Assembly: GCA_902526405.1 (NCBI GenBank)
Contig: CABZKL010000005.1
Span: 1-48,598 of the forward strand
Length of the DNA: 48,598 nucleotides
Direction: 5' to 3'
Source of the DNA: an uncultured Pelagibacteraceae bacterium
GTDB taxonomy: Bacteria; Pseudomonadota; Alphaproteobacteria; Pelagibacterales; Pelagibacteraceae
The notes under the pieces were generated by a model. That model was not told the origin of the DNA, searched no databases, and saw only the letters and a list, made by a program, of their open reading frames with translations. Both the position numbers and the translations under genes were made by a program. Position 1 is the stretch's first letter, and each line of letters begins with the position of its first letter. This document shows, one piece after another, positions 9,119-22,002 of this stretch.

Positions 9119-10062
9119 TAAAATTGAATTTTTTCTTTTATAAGTTTTGCTACTCTATTAGTTTCGTCTAATTTTTCATAGTTCCAAATTTTAACTTCTT
9201 CTCCTAAGTTTCTTGTAATATTCAATTCTCTAAACAACTTTCGAAATCTTTGAAATCTTTTATCATTTTTTTTTGGTAAAATATTAGCAACATATATTGG
9301 TTTACCAGTCAAAGCAGCTTCCGAGATCATTGAGCTAGAGTCGCATGTAACCACTATATTTTCTGAGATTGCAAGTGCTGACAAGTAAGCTTTTTTATCT
9401 ACGTCCATTATTATAGTGTGATTTTCACCAAAAAATTCCTTAGCATAATGAATAGTGCTTAGTGGTGTTCTCATTGATGGAATAACTACAAGTTGGAAAT
9501 CGTGTTTTTTTAATAATTTATAAAACATAGAAAAAATATGTTTCATGTTTTTTGTTGAATAATCGTAATATTTTGTTGGTCCTCCCAAAACAAAGGCCCA
9601 TACTTTTCTATTATCTTTTTTAATAAAAGAGTTTAAATATTCTTTATTCTCTGAAATTTCTTCCTCTGTTAAGTAATGAATTGCACCTCTGGTGCTGATT
9701 ACATTATCACCTTCTATTGCATCGTGCTCTGGTGCAACAATAAAATCAAAATGTTTAAAGTCAACTTTTGGATCTTGAATATGGATATTAATTATTTTTT
9801 TATTAGAAATACTTTTTAAGTGAATTGAAGGAATAACACTTTTTCTTCCACAGGAAATTATTAAATCAAAATCTGTTTGATCTATTTTTTTATAAACACT
9901 TTGTGAAATTGGAGAAAGTCTTGGTGGGATAATGTTCCAAATATTATTTGTTTCAACCTCGCAGTGTATGAAATCAATATCAAGAGCTTTAGCCAAACCC
10001 TCTACTTGGCTAATCATTCCGTGCATACCTTGTGTTAATAATAAACCTTTTAATTTAGACAT
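9118..10062 (-). CDS. ELM1/GtrOC1-like putative glycosyltransferase (DUF1022)
   Basis: A 314-residue protein of the ELM1-like family (COG3660), named after the plant mitochondrial fission factor ELM1. The fold resembles GT-B glycosyltransferases. Typical pieces are LLTQGMHGMISQVEGLAKAL at the N-terminus, FDLIISCGRKS, NIHIQDPKVDFKHFDFIVAPEHD, GGPTKYYDYS in the middle and VTCDSSSMISEAALTGKPI near the C-terminus. The acceptor is unknown; alphaproteobacterial members are thought to act on the cell envelope. It is the first gene of a two-gene leftward unit with the 2OG oxygenase (TAATG overlap). Only 21 bp separate it from the divergent trxB. Confidence 0.8.
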   Translation of the reverse strand: MSKLKGLLLTQGMHGMISQVEGLAKALDIDFIHCEVETNNIWNIIPPRLSPISQSVYKKIDQTDFDLIISCGRKSVIPSIHLKSISNKKIINIHIQDPKVDFKHFDFIVAPEHDAIEGDNVISTRGAIHYLTEEEISENKEYLNSFIKKDNRKVWAFVLGGPTKYYDYSTKNMKHIFSMFYKLLKKHDFQLVVIPSMRTPLSTIHYAKEFFGENHTIIMDVDKKAYLSALAISENIVVTCDSSSMISEAALTGKPIYVANILPKKNDKRFQRFRKLFRELNITRNLGEEVKIWNYEKLDETNRVAKLIKEKIQF

Positions 10063-10083
10063 TTATCACTATATAGCTTTCAT

Positions 10084-11028
10084 ATGAGTCAAAATCCAAC
10101 TAAACACACAAAAGTGTTAATAATTGGATCTGGTCCAGCCGGATACACAGCAGCAGTATATGCTGCTCGTGCAATGTTAAATCCTATTTTAGTTTATGGT
10201 GCAGAACCTGGTGGACAACTAACTACAACAACTGATGTAGAAAATTATCCAGGATTTGCAGATGTAATCCAAGGTCCTTGGTTAATGGATCAAATGAAAG
10301 ATCAAGCTAAAGCGGTTGGAACAGAAATGATTGAAGATCACATTGCATCTGTGAATTTAAAATCACAACCTTTTGAAGCAATCGGGGACAGTGGACAAAA
10401 ATATACTGCAGACAGTATTATTATTTCAACAGGTGCTCAAGCCAGATGGTTAAACATCAAATCAGAACAAGAATTTAGAGGCTTTGGAGTTTCAGCTTGT
10501 GCAACATGTGATGGTTTCTTTTTCAAAGACAAAGAAGTTGCAGTAGTTGGTGGTGGAAACGCTGCTGTTGAAGAAGCAATGTTTCTTACAAAATTTGCAT
10601 CAAAAGTTAAATTGATCCACAGACGTGATAGTTTGCGAGCTGAAAAAATGCTTCAAAAAAAATTGATGGAAAATAAAAAGATAGAAATTATTTGGGACTC
10701 CGTTGTTGAAGATGTAATCGGAGACAATGAGCCTAAAAATGTAAAAGGAATAAAAATTAAAAACGTTAAAACAAATAATATTGAAGAAATAAAACTTGAT
10801 GGAGTATTTATTGCGATTGGTCACGATCCTGCAACTCAGCTTTTTAAAAATCAATTAGAAATGGATAAAGAAGGATATCTAATTACAAAATCCGACTCGA
10901 CTGAAACGAATGTTCCTGGTGTTTACGCAGCTGGAGATGTAAAAGACAAAACGTTTAGACAAGCTGTAACTGCTGCAGGAATGGGATGTATGGCTGCTCT
11001 TGAAGCTGAAAAATTTTTATCTCACTAA
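10084..11028 (+). CDS. trxB: Thioredoxin-disulfide reductase
   Basis: FAD/NADPH flavoprotein that reduces thioredoxin in the cytoplasm. The FAD-binding motif GSGPAGYTAAVYAARA lies near residue 13, the redox-active CATC at Cys139-Cys142 (GVSACATCDG), the NADPH motif GGGNAAVEEA follows, and the C-terminal FAD motif is AAGDVKDKTFRQAVTAAGMG. The length of 314 aa is standard for the low-molecular-weight type. The start has only 21 bp upstream before the divergent ELM1-like gene, so the promoter must overlap that gene's 5' end. The small membrane protein gene follows after 3 bp, which suggests an operon. Confidence 0.97.
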   Translation: MSQNPTKHTKVLIIGSGPAGYTAAVYAARAMLNPILVYGAEPGGQLTTTTDVENYPGFADVIQGPWLMDQMKDQAKAVGTEMIEDHIASVNLKSQPFEAIGDSGQKYTADSIIISTGAQARWLNIKSEQEFRGFGVSACATCDGFFFKDKEVAVVGGGNAAVEEAMFLTKFASKVKLIHRRDSLRAEKMLQKKLMENKKIEIIWDSVVEDVIGDNEPKNVKGIKIKNVKTNNIEEIKLDGVFIAIGHDPATQLFKNQLEMDKEGYLITKSDSTETNVPGVYAAGDVKDKTFRQAVTAAGMGCMAALEAEKFLSH

Positions 11029-11031
11029 AAA

Positions 11032-11445
11032 ATGAAAATAAATTGGATTATTTTTGTGACTGGATGGATGTCATTCAGAGCAGTTGGATCTGGTTTATTT
11101 CTGTTTTGGATTTTTTCTGGTAATGAACGTTCGGCACAATCTGAATGGATAGTTCCTTTTATAGGTGACTTTTTTATTGGGACAACAGCCATATTCTTAG
11201 TTTACTACATTATAAAAAAACCAAGTACTATACTATGGGTTCTGTTGCTGTCATGGAATGTCGTTGGTTTACTTGATTTAATCGGAGCAATAAATGTAAG
11301 TTTTGCTGCTCCTTATGGACCTATCCCAGAAATAGGATTTAATGAATTGACAGTAAGATCTATTTTAATTTTAAATACTTTGTTACAGATTTCTTGTATT
11401 TACCTATTATTTCAAAAAGATATAAAAGAATATTTTAAATTTTAA
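11032..11445 (+). CDS. Small integral membrane protein of unknown function
   Basis: A 137-residue hydrophobic protein with about four predicted membrane segments (around residues 3-28, 42-62, 68-92 and 108-130) and a short basic C-terminus. I do not recognise the family. Polar residues within or between the helices include Arg16 (SFRAVGSG), Glu32 and Arg33, and the loop AAPYGPIPEIGFNELTVRS. It starts 3 bp after trxB and ends 7 bp before the epimerase-like gene, so it is probably the middle gene of a three-gene transcript. The codon use and AT content match the neighbours. Confidence 0.7.
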   Translation: MKINWIIFVTGWMSFRAVGSGLFLFWIFSGNERSAQSEWIVPFIGDFFIGTTAIFLVYYIIKKPSTILWVLLLSWNVVGLLDLIGAINVSFAAPYGPIPEIGFNELTVRSILILNTLLQISCIYLLFQKDIKEYFKF

Positions 11446-11452
11446 GAATTAA

Positions 11453-12475
11453 ATGTCAGAAAAAGTATTGCTTACTGGTATTAGTGGGTTTGTTGCAAAA
11501 CATGTTGCTATCGAATTACTAAATTCGGATTACGAAGTATTAGGTACTGTTAGGAATTCAAATTCATTTGAACAAACAAAAAAAACATTAGAGGAAAATA
11601 AAGTTTCAACTGAGAAATTATCATTTGTAGAGTTAGATTTATTAAAGGATGAAGGCTGGAATGAAGCTGCTATGGGCTGCAAATATATCATACATGTAGC
11701 TTCTCCATTTCCTTTAAAAGTTTCAAATGATAGGGAGTCACTCACACCAGCAGCAAAAGATGGAACTTTAAGAGTTTTAAATGCAGGAATAAATGCAGGA
11801 GTTGAACATTTTGTTAAAACTTCTTCCATAGTATGCATGTTCAGAAAACCAAACAGATCTAACCCTTATACATTTGGTGAAAATGATTGGACTGACTTAG
11901 AATGGGATAAAACTACAGACTACTTTGTATCAAAAACAAGAGCTGAAAAAGCTGCTTGGGATCTTATGGAAAGTAAAGGTCTTAAAAATAGTTTGACGTG
12001 TATCAATCCTGGCTTTGTTTTAGGAGATTTTTTAAATGAAAAAACATGTACTTCAATGGAATATGCAAAACAATTACTTCAAGGAAAATATCCAGCTGCC
12101 CCAAAATTTTCAGTAATGATATCGCACGTAAAAGATGTTGCTAAAGCCCATGTTCTATCTTTAACCAATAAAAGAGCTGGAGGCAGAAGATTGATTGTTG
12201 GATCTGAGGTAAGAAGTATTCTTGAATTATCACAGATAATGGCAAAAAACATTCCAAGCCATGCAAAAAAACTTCCTAAAAGAGAATTACCTAATTTTAT
12301 GGTTAAACTTCTAAGTTATATAGACACAAGTGCAAAGACTATGGTTCCTGATCTTGGACTAGAAATGCAAACAGACCAAAAATACGCAGAAGATATTCTT
12401 CAAATGAAATTCATGGCATCTGAAATTGCAGTTGTTGATGCAGCAAAATCAGTAATTAGACTGAATTTAGCCTGA
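11453..12475 (+). CDS. NAD(P)-dependent epimerase/dihydroflavonol reductase-like SDR
   Basis: A 340-residue extended short-chain dehydrogenase. The N-terminal nucleotide-binding motif TGISGFVAKHVA replaces the usual TGxxGxxG, and there are VELDLLKDEGW, YIIHVASPFP, VKTSSIVCMF and the catalytic tyrosine region DYFVSKTRAEKAAW (YxxxK spread as Y-F-V-S-K). CINPGFVLGD follows, as in dihydroflavonol 4-reductase-like and aldehyde reductase-like proteins. The substrate cannot be read from sequence. It is the last gene of the trxB unit; its final 9 bp overlap the convergent TIP30-like gene. Confidence 0.85.
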   Translation: MSEKVLLTGISGFVAKHVAIELLNSDYEVLGTVRNSNSFEQTKKTLEENKVSTEKLSFVELDLLKDEGWNEAAMGCKYIIHVASPFPLKVSNDRESLTPAAKDGTLRVLNAGINAGVEHFVKTSSIVCMFRKPNRSNPYTFGENDWTDLEWDKTTDYFVSKTRAEKAAWDLMESKGLKNSLTCINPGFVLGDFLNEKTCTSMEYAKQLLQGKYPAAPKFSVMISHVKDVAKAHVLSLTNKRAGGRRLIVGSEVRSILELSQIMAKNIPSHAKKLPKRELPNFMVKLLSYIDTSAKTMVPDLGLEMQTDQKYAEDILQMKFMASEIAVVDAAKSVIRLNLA

Positions 12476-13122
12476 AGATATTTCAACTATTTCATCAGAC
12501 TCAAAAGTAGTTTTTCTTAAATTTTCGTTTGCAATTTTTATCATTGCTTTTGCAACTTTCTCTGAATTAATCGGTTTCATTTTTTTAATTGGCCCAAGTA
12601 ACAATGGGGACAATAATCTAAAAGTCAGAATACCTATTTTTTCACCTGTTCTATTCTCTTTTCTGTTTCCCATTAAAAAAGAAGGTCTTAATATTCCTAA
12701 ATTTGAGAAGTTTAATTTTTTTAATTCTTCTTCAACTAAACCTTTGAATTTTACATAATCTCCTGAACTTTTTGGATTGGCATATATTGAGGATACAAAA
12801 ATAAATGAATTTACTGAATTGGATCTTGCAATTTGTGCTACTGTTTTTGGTATTTCTAGCTCTACTTTTTGGTATTCTTTTTTGTCGGGGGAGTTTTGTT
12901 TTGTAGTTCCAATGCAAAAAAAACAATCATCTCCTTTGACATCTTCTTTGTGATTTTCTAAATCATTGAAATCAGTTTTAATAATTTCAATTTTAGGTTC
13001 ATTAATAACTATTTCTGAACGTACAAATAACTTTATTTTATTGTAATAATCATTTTTTATTAATTGTGAAATAAGGTGCCCACCAATTAGACCTGTTGAA
13101 CCAAAGACCAGAGCCGTTTTCA

Positions 13123-13123
<1 letters not shown>
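12467..13123 (-). CDS. NAD(P)-binding reductase, TIP30/HTATIP2-like atypical SDR
   Basis: A 218-residue atypical short-chain dehydrogenase. The Rossmann motif FGSTGLIGGHL is at the N-terminus, with CFFCIGTTKQNS, FIFVSSIYANP and GDYVKFKGLVEEEL (a YxxxK-like pair), then LRPSFLMGNRKENR. This pattern matches TIP30-like and YwnB/YtfG-type NAD(P)H-binding proteins. The start is ATG at 13123; a TTG codon just upstream could give one more residue. The ATG overlaps the stop of the aminotransferase gene (TGATG), which indicates translational coupling. The 3' end overlaps the epimerase-like gene by 9 bp. Specific function unknown. Confidence 0.82.
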
Positions 13124-16514
<3,391 letters not shown>

Positions 16515-16533
<19 letters not shown>

Positions 16534-17270
16534 TTATTACTGGTGGAGCAACCAGAATTGGTGCTGCAATTGCAAAAAAATTATCTGGTACAAATAAAGA
16601 AATATTAATTCATTTCAATAAATCAAAATTAAAGGCTGAAAAACTCAAAAAAGATCTAGAGTTAAATGGTACTAAAGTTTACCTTGTGAAAGGTGATTTA
16701 AGCAAAGAAAATGATGTAAGTAAAATTATTAAATATGCTAAATCAAAATTAAAATTTTTTGATTGTTTAATAAACAATGCTTCATTATTTGAAAACGATA
16801 AACTTGAAAGTTTTACAATTGATAGCTGGGATAAGCATTTAAAAACAAATTTAAGAACCCCTGCTCTACTATCAAAAGAATTTGCTAAAAATATTAAAGG
16901 AAAAAATAACAATATAATTAACATAATTGATCAGAGAGTTTTTAAACTTACCCCCTACTTTTTTTCATATACCATAAGTAAAACCGGCCTTTATACTCTT
17001 ACAAAAACAAGTGCTATGAGTTTGGCCCCTAATATAAGGGTAAACGGTATAGCTCCAGGACCCACAATCAAAAATAAGAGACAGTCTGAAAAACATTTTA
17101 AAAAACAGTATTTAGCAACCCCTTTAAAAAGACAAGTTGATGTGGAACAAATCTGTAATGCAGTTGACTTTTTTATAAAAAATATATCTATTACTGGCCA
17201 AGTTTTAGCAATTGACAGTGGCCAAAATCTAAACTGGCAAACGCCGGATATAATGGGAGGAAAAGAATGA
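16515..17270 (+). CDS. SDR pteridine reductase-like protein (FolM-like)
   Basis: A 251-residue classical short-chain dehydrogenase. The cofactor motif is [15 protein letters not shown], where the Thr-Arg-Ile-Gly pattern is typical of pteridine reductase and dihydromonapterin reductase. It also has LINNASLF (the NNA motif), [11 protein letters not shown], the catalytic YTISK (YxxxK), and [10 protein letters not shown]. With folB two genes downstream, reduction of a pterin or dihydrofolate is the most likely role; this is inference from motifs and context. It overlaps uvrB by 19 bp and the next gene by 4 bp (ATGA). Confidence 0.85.
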
Positions 17271-18217
17271 GAAAATTTTTAGTAATTATAATGCTTAGTT
17301 TAATATTAAGTGGTGGTGCATATGCAAATCCAGAAAGTATAAAAAAAGATGGTTTTGTAATACCCACAAATAAATGGAAAGATAAAATTAAAATCGATGA
17401 AAATTTTGTGGTAACTAACCCTAAAGACAAAATAATAATAATATACAATCATGGTTCAGATGGAAACGATGTAAAACTGAAAGATTGCTTCTGGAGGTCA
17501 GAGCTTAGAAATATGGCTCAGCTAGCTGGTGATAAAATAAATGGTAAAGAAATTATGGTTTATATTCACTGCCAAGGTCAACTCGAAGGTGATTTAGGTG
17601 CTAAGTTAGGAAAAATAGGAATGTGGATGAAAAAATGGGAAGGACCTTATCCAGGAACTTCAAAAATGGATCGAAGAGTTGAGGGTAATTTAGATGTTAT
17701 TAAAAAATTTGTTAACATGGGCGTACCAAAGAAACAAATTTTTATGTCAGGTCACTCTTGTGGAGGATGGGCAACATTAAGGCTAACAGCAAAATATATG
17801 GAAGAAGTAGGTGGAGGGATATCATTAATGCCTGCATGTTTTTGGAATTTATCAAAAAAATATAAAGTAAAAAAAGTTGGATATGATGAAGCAATGAAAA
17901 AATTTCATAAAAAATATCCTGGTATGGCCCAATGGAGACAAGAACAGATTGATATAATAAAAGAAGGAAATGCTCCAGTTTTAATTTTTACCCATCCTAT
18001 GGATCCATTTGAAGGCCTAACATCTGATTGGATGGACAAAGTTCCAAATTTTAAAAGAATAGTTGTCTCTGAAAAGAAAAAAATTAATGGTAAAAAATGT
18101 AAATTGGCAGGATCAAATTGGGAAGAACCAGTAAAAAATGCTCATACAATAGATTGGGCTGATTGTTTTATGCATTACCACCCAGTTATCAAAGAATATA
18201 TTGCATCAAGACTTTAA
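17267..18217 (+). CDS. Secreted alpha/beta-hydrolase-like protein
   Basis: A 316-residue protein with a clear Sec signal peptide ([20 protein letters not shown], cleavage likely near residue 20), so it acts in the periplasm. FMSGHSCGGW contains a GxSxG-like nucleophile elbow (Gly-His-Ser-Cys-Gly), and preceding it are IIIYNHGSDGND and MVYIHCQGQ. FTHPMDPFEG is a candidate acid region and FMHYHPVIK a candidate histidine. I cannot name the substrate. It sits between the FolM-like reductase (ATGA overlap) and folB (3-bp gap), so it is cotranscribed with folate genes although a secreted hydrolase has no obvious place in that pathway. Confidence 0.75.
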   Translation: MRKFLVIIMLSLILSGGAYANPESIKKDGFVIPTNKWKDKIKIDENFVVTNPKDKIIIIYNHGSDGNDVKLKDCFWRSELRNMAQLAGDKINGKEIMVYIHCQGQLEGDLGAKLGKIGMWMKKWEGPYPGTSKMDRRVEGNLDVIKKFVNMGVPKKQIFMSGHSCGGWATLRLTAKYMEEVGGGISLMPACFWNLSKKYKVKKVGYDEAMKKFHKKYPGMAQWRQEQIDIIKEGNAPVLIFTHPMDPFEGLTSDWMDKVPNFKRIVVSEKKKINGKKCKLAGSNWEEPVKNAHTIDWADCFMHYHPVIKEYIASRL

Positions 18218-18220
18218 AAG

Positions 18221-18646
18221 ATGAAAAAAAGTAATTTAAATATAGTTAAAATTAGTAGTACCAAAAGTCTATTTAATTATGAGAAAAAAGTTTTGATAAA
18301 AGAATTAATTTTAGATCTAAAGCTAGGGTATTTTGATTTTGAAAAAGAGAAATCTCAAAAAGTAAAATTTAATTTGGATGTAAATTATGAAGATAAAAAA
18401 CCATCAAATGATAGAGATATTAAATCAATTGTTAATTATGCAAAAATTGTAAGGTTAATAAAAAAACTTGTTAAAAATAAACATTATAATTTTCTTGAAA
18501 CATTAGCAGAGGATGTATTCGATGAATTATTCAAAGATAAGAGAATTGATAAGATAAGTCTTCAAATTGAGAAATTAGAAATCATGAAAGATTGCTCTTC
18601 TGTTGGTATTCAAATTTCAAAAAAAAGAAGCCATGATAAGCTCTGA
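18221..18646 (+). CDS. folB: Dihydroneopterin aldolase-like protein (FolB)
   Basis: A 141-residue FolB-family protein; dihydroneopterin aldolase cleaves 7,8-dihydroneopterin to 6-hydroxymethyl-dihydropterin in folate synthesis. The family pattern is visible from residue about 24: [56 protein letters not shown], and a C-terminal [17 protein letters not shown] that matches the VEKPxA...VGVEI end of the family. The N-terminus is about 20 residues longer than usual. The uvrC ATG lies inside its last codons (14-bp overlap). The sequence is diverged, so FolX-like activity is an alternative. Confidence 0.82.
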   Translation: MKKSNLNIVKISSTKSLFNYEKKVLIKELILDLKLGYFDFEKEKSQKVKFNLDVNYEDKKPSNDRDIKSIVNYAKIVRLIKKLVKNKHYNFLETLAEDVFDELFKDKRIDKISLQIEKLEIMKDCSSVGIQISKKRSHDKL

Positions 18647-20468
18647 TTTAGGTAAAGAAGTAATTAAAAAAGAACTCCCTTTAGTTCCTAAGTTACCAGG
18701 TGTTTATAGAATGCTGAATTCTAAAGATGAAATTCTTTATGTAGGAAAAGCTAAAAATTTACCCAATAGATTGAAAAGTTATGTTTCTGAGAAAAATCAC
18801 ATCATCAGAACTGAGAGAATGTTGTCTCAAACAAGAAAATTAGAGATAACCACTACTTCTAACGAAAGCGAGGCCTTACTGCTTGAAGCAAATTTAATTA
18901 AAAAATTTAAACCAAAATTTAATATTCTTCTTAGAGATGATAAGTCGTTCCCTTTCATATTTATTGGCAACCAAGATAAATGGCCTCAGATAAAAAGACA
19001 TAGAGGTAAAAAAACTAAAGAGGGCTTTTATTTTGGCCCATTTGCATCAGCTGGTTCCGCTAATTGGACAATCAAAATGATTCAAAAAATTTTCCACTTA
19101 AGGGTTTGTGATGACACGGTATTTAAAAACAGAGAAAGACCTTGTATATTATATCAAATCAAACGTTGTTCAGGTCCATGTGTTGGTTATGTTACTAAGG
19201 AAGATTATCAACAAACAGTTGATGATGCCATTGAATTTGTCTCTGGAAAATCAAGAAAAATTCAAAAAAATCTTTCTAATCAAATGGAAAAAGCAAGTGA
19301 AGAACTTGACTTTGAAAAAGCCGTAATTTTAAGGGATAGAATAAAAGCATTAAACATAATTCAGTCATCTCAAAGAATAAATGAAGCAAATTTAGTCGAA
19401 GCAGATGTTATTGCAGGTTACAAAGAGTCTGGTAAAGCATGCATCCAAGTTTTTTTTTACAGATCAAAACAAAATTGGGGCAATCAAGCCTTCTTTCCGA
19501 AACATGATCCAGATGAAAAACTTGGAGAAATTATCAATTCATTTGTTTCACAATTTTATGAAAATAAAAGTGTTCCTTCATCAATAATTTTGTCGGAGGA
19601 AATTAAAGAAAAAGTTCTAATTGAAAAAACTCTTTCAAATAAGGAAGGTAAACAAATTACTATTTCAGTTGCCAAAAAAGGTTCAAAACTTAAAGTAATC
19701 AATCAAGCAATTAAAAATGCAAAAGACAGTTTGAATAGAAAGCTTTATGAAAGTCAAAATAATAGAGAGTTATTTGATGCTGTTGCTAGTAAATTTAATT
19801 TAGAAACAAACATCAATTTAATTGAGGTTTATGATAATAGTCACATTCAAGGAACCAATAGTGTTGGAGCTCTGATTGCTTATGGGGATGAGGGTTTTAT
19901 CAAAAAAAGATATAGAAAATTTAATATTAAGCACAAAAAAAATGAACAAGATGATTATGGTATGATGAGAGAGGTTTTAAATAGAAGATTTAAAAGAGCC
20001 GTTCAAGAAAAGGACAACTATTTAACCTTTCCTGATTTAGTTTTGGTTGATGGAGGAAAGGGTCAATATTCAGCTGCAAGAGAAAGCTTAAATGAACTTG
20101 GTCTTCATGACATTCCAATTGTAGCGATTGCCAAAGGTAAATTAAGAAACAGCGGCAACGAAACTTTTTTTCACAATGGGAAAGAGTTTAAGTTTTTAAG
20201 AAATGATCCAGCTCTGTTTTTTCTTCAAAGAATTAGAGATGAGTCACATCGATTTGCAATAAGTGCTCATAGAGCTAAACGAAAGAAAGGAATAAGTAAA
20301 TCTTTACTTGACCAAATTGATGGAATTGGATCTATTAGAAAGAGGGCATTATTGAACCATTTTGGATCAGCAAGATCAGTGGAATCCGCAAGTTTAGATG
20401 AAATAAAATCTGTTGAAGGTGTTGAGGAAAAAGTAGCTAAAAAGATATATAACTTTTTTCACGAATAA
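18633..20468 (+). CDS. uvrC: Excinuclease ABC subunit C
   Basis: Dual-incision nuclease of nucleotide excision repair. It has an N-terminal GIY-YIG domain ([20 protein letters not shown]), a central cysteine-rich part with VCDDTVF, ERPCIL and RCSGPCVGY whose four cysteines match the UvrC Fe-S ligands, a UVR motif ([13 protein letters not shown]), the C-terminal RNase H-like nuclease domain ([24 protein letters not shown]), and a tandem helix-hairpin-helix at the end ([17 protein letters not shown]). The start is the ATG at 18633; a TTG 30 bp upstream is in frame but lies deeper in folB. The product is 611 aa. Confidence 0.97.
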   Translation: MISSDLGKEVIKKELPLVPKLPGVYRMLNSKDEILYVGKAKNLPNRLKSYVSEKNHIIRTERMLSQTRKLEITTTSNESEALLLEANLIKKFKPKFNILLRDDKSFPFIFIGNQDKWPQIKRHRGKKTKEGFYFGPFASAGSANWTIKMIQKIFHLRVCDDTVFKNRERPCILYQIKRCSGPCVGYVTKEDYQQTVDDAIEFVSGKSRKIQKNLSNQMEKASEELDFEKAVILRDRIKALNIIQSSQRINEANLVEADVIAGYKESGKACIQVFFYRSKQNWGNQAFFPKHDPDEKLGEIINSFVSQFYENKSVPSSIILSEEIKEKVLIEKTLSNKEGKQITISVAKKGSKLKVINQAIKNAKDSLNRKLYESQNNRELFDAVASKFNLETNINLIEVYDNSHIQGTNSVGALIAYGDEGFIKKRYRKFNIKHKKNEQDDYGMMREVLNRRFKRAVQEKDNYLTFPDLVLVDGGKGQYSAARESLNELGLHDIPIVAIAKGKLRNSGNETFFHNGKEFKFLRNDPALFFLQRIRDESHRFAISAHRAKRKKGISKSLLDQIDGIGSIRKRALLNHFGSARSVESASLDEIKSVEGVEEKVAKKIYNFFHE

Positions 20469-20470
20469 TT

Positions 20471-21055
20471 ATGCTTAAAAAAATTCCAAATATATTAACT
20501 ATTGGACGAATAATTATTGTTCCTTTTTTCGTTCTAGCGTTTTATCTGCCGGGATTTTATGGTGATTTGACTGCTTTGATATTATTTGTTGTAGCATCAT
20601 TTACTGATTTTCTTGATGGAATGTTAGCAAGAATGATGGGTGAAGAGTCTAAGTTAGGAGAGTTACTAGATCCAATAGCTGATAAAATCATCGTTGCTAC
20701 AGCTCTAATTCTTTTAGTGATGGATGGTACTATCAGAAATTATGAAGTAATTGCTGCAATTATTATTCTTACTAGAGAAATATTAATTTCAGGCCTAAGG
20801 GAATTTTTAGCAAAAGGAAAAATTAAACTTCCTGTCTCTAGCCTTGCTAAATTGAAAACTGTTTTACAAATGCTTTCAATTTCTCTTCTTTTATCTGGAG
20901 ATACCGGAAACAAGATTATTAATTTTCAGGATTATAACGCTCAAACTATTGGTATTATTTTTTTGTGGTTATCTGCAGCTTTAACACTTTTTACTGGATA
21001 TGATTATATGCGTAAGGGAATTGATCACGCTATGTCTGAAGACAATAAAGATTAG
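20471..21055 (+). CDS. pgsA: CDP-diacylglycerol-glycerol-3-phosphate 3-phosphatidyltransferase
   Basis: Integral membrane enzyme making phosphatidylglycerol phosphate from CDP-diacylglycerol and glycerol 3-phosphate. The CDP-alcohol phosphotransferase signature is complete: DGMLARMMGEESKLGELLDP, with the three following acidic residues ending in PIADK. The N-terminus PNILTIGRIIIVPFFVLAF is typical of PgsA, and several membrane helices are evident. The length (194 aa) is normal. It begins 2 bp after uvrC, an arrangement seen in many Proteobacteria. Its last 4 bp overlap the convergent ilvE. Confidence 0.95.
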   Translation: MLKKIPNILTIGRIIIVPFFVLAFYLPGFYGDLTALILFVVASFTDFLDGMLARMMGEESKLGELLDPIADKIIVATALILLVMDGTIRNYEVIAAIIILTREILISGLREFLAKGKIKLPVSSLAKLKTVLQMLSISLLLSGDTGNKIINFQDYNAQTIGIIFLWLSAALTLFTGYDYMRKGIDHAMSEDNKD

Positions 21056-21942
21056 GCCGCTTTTTTTTTTCTTACTAAGTTTTGGTAACTTTCATTTAAA
21101 TCAATTATTAGGTCACAGACTTTAAACTGATTTTCTGCAATACATGAAACTGGAGTTACTTCTGCAGCAGTGCCTGTTAAAAAACATCCAACAAAGTTTG
21201 ATAACTCCTCTGGTTTTATTTTTCTCTCATGAACTCTAATGTTTTTTGACTTTGCAATTCCAATGACTGTCCTTCTTGTAATTCCATCTAAAAAAGAGTC
21301 TGGAATTGGAGTATGAAGTTCTCCTTTTTTATCTTTGAAAAAAACATTAGCACCAGTTGCTTCAGCTACATTCCCTTCATGATCTAACATTAACGAGTCT
21401 GTGTAACCTTGTTTTTCTGCTTCATGTTTTGACAGAGTACAAATCATATAAAGACCCGATGCTTTAGTATCCCATGGAATTGTGTTTGGCGCAGGTCTTC
21501 TCCAGTTTGAAATATTTAATCTTATACCCTCTACTTTTAATTTTGGATCAAAATATGAGCCCCACTCCCAGGTTGCAATTGCAACATGAACTTTTGTTTG
21601 TTGTGCAGAAATAGCCATCATCTCACTACCTCTCCATGCTACTGGTCTCACATACCCATTTTCAACATTTTGTTTTGCAATAATTTTATTTGAAGCAATA
21701 TTAATTTGATCTTCTGAATATGGAATCTCAAAACCCATTCTCTTAGCTGAATGAAAAAATCTTGAAGTATGTTCTTCTAATTTAAAGATTGATCCATCAT
21801 AAACTCTTTCTCCTTCAAAAACACAACTTGCATAATGTAAACCATGGCTCAAAACATGTAGTTTAACGTCTCCCCAGTCTACAAACTCATCGTTGTACCA
21901 TATTTTTCCAGATCTTTTGTCGTAAGGTATCATGATTGACAT
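21052..21942 (-). CDS. ilvE: Branched-chain amino acid aminotransferase
   Basis: Fold-type IV PLP aminotransferase for the last step of leucine, isoleucine and valine synthesis. Seen are WGDVKLHVLSHGLHYASCVFE with VYDGSIFKLEEH near the N-terminus, RPVAWRGSE, the lysine region WDTKASGLYMICTLSKHEA, LMLDHEGNVAEATGANVFF, and ITRRTVIGIAK. The length of 296 aa is typical. A good sigma-70 promoter precedes it (see separate entry). The gene overlaps the end of pgsA by 4 bp and is divergent from the MarR gene. Confidence 0.95.
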   Translation of the reverse strand: MSIMIPYDKRSGKIWYNDEFVDWGDVKLHVLSHGLHYASCVFEGERVYDGSIFKLEEHTSRFFHSAKRMGFEIPYSEDQINIASNKIIAKQNVENGYVRPVAWRGSEMMAISAQQTKVHVAIATWEWGSYFDPKLKVEGIRLNISNWRRPAPNTIPWDTKASGLYMICTLSKHEAEKQGYTDSLMLDHEGNVAEATGANVFFKDKKGELHTPIPDSFLDGITRRTVIGIAKSKNIRVHERKIKPEELSNFVGCFLTGTAAEVTPVSCIAENQFKVCDLIIDLNESYQNLVRKKKAA

Positions 21943-21958
21943 ATTTAATTATATTAGA

Positions 21959-21987
21959 AAAATAACTTTGTATCTTTAATATGTCAA
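21959..21987 (-). promoter_or_regulatory. Candidate sigma-70 promoter for ilvE
   Basis: Reading leftward, a perfect TTGACA (21987-21982) is followed after exactly 17 bp by TATTTT (21964-21959). Transcription would start about 10 bp before the ilvE ATG at 21942. The spacing and -35 are ideal and the -10 matches four of six. The same 60-bp spacer must also serve the MarR gene on the other strand, where no equally good promoter was found. Confidence 0.55.
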
Positions 21988-22002
21988 TATAACTTACCAA
22001 TA

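Noticed and set aside
18603..18632. TTG start for UvrC at 18603
   Set aside because: It would overlap folB more deeply; ATG at 18633 is close to the conserved [12 protein letters not shown] segment.
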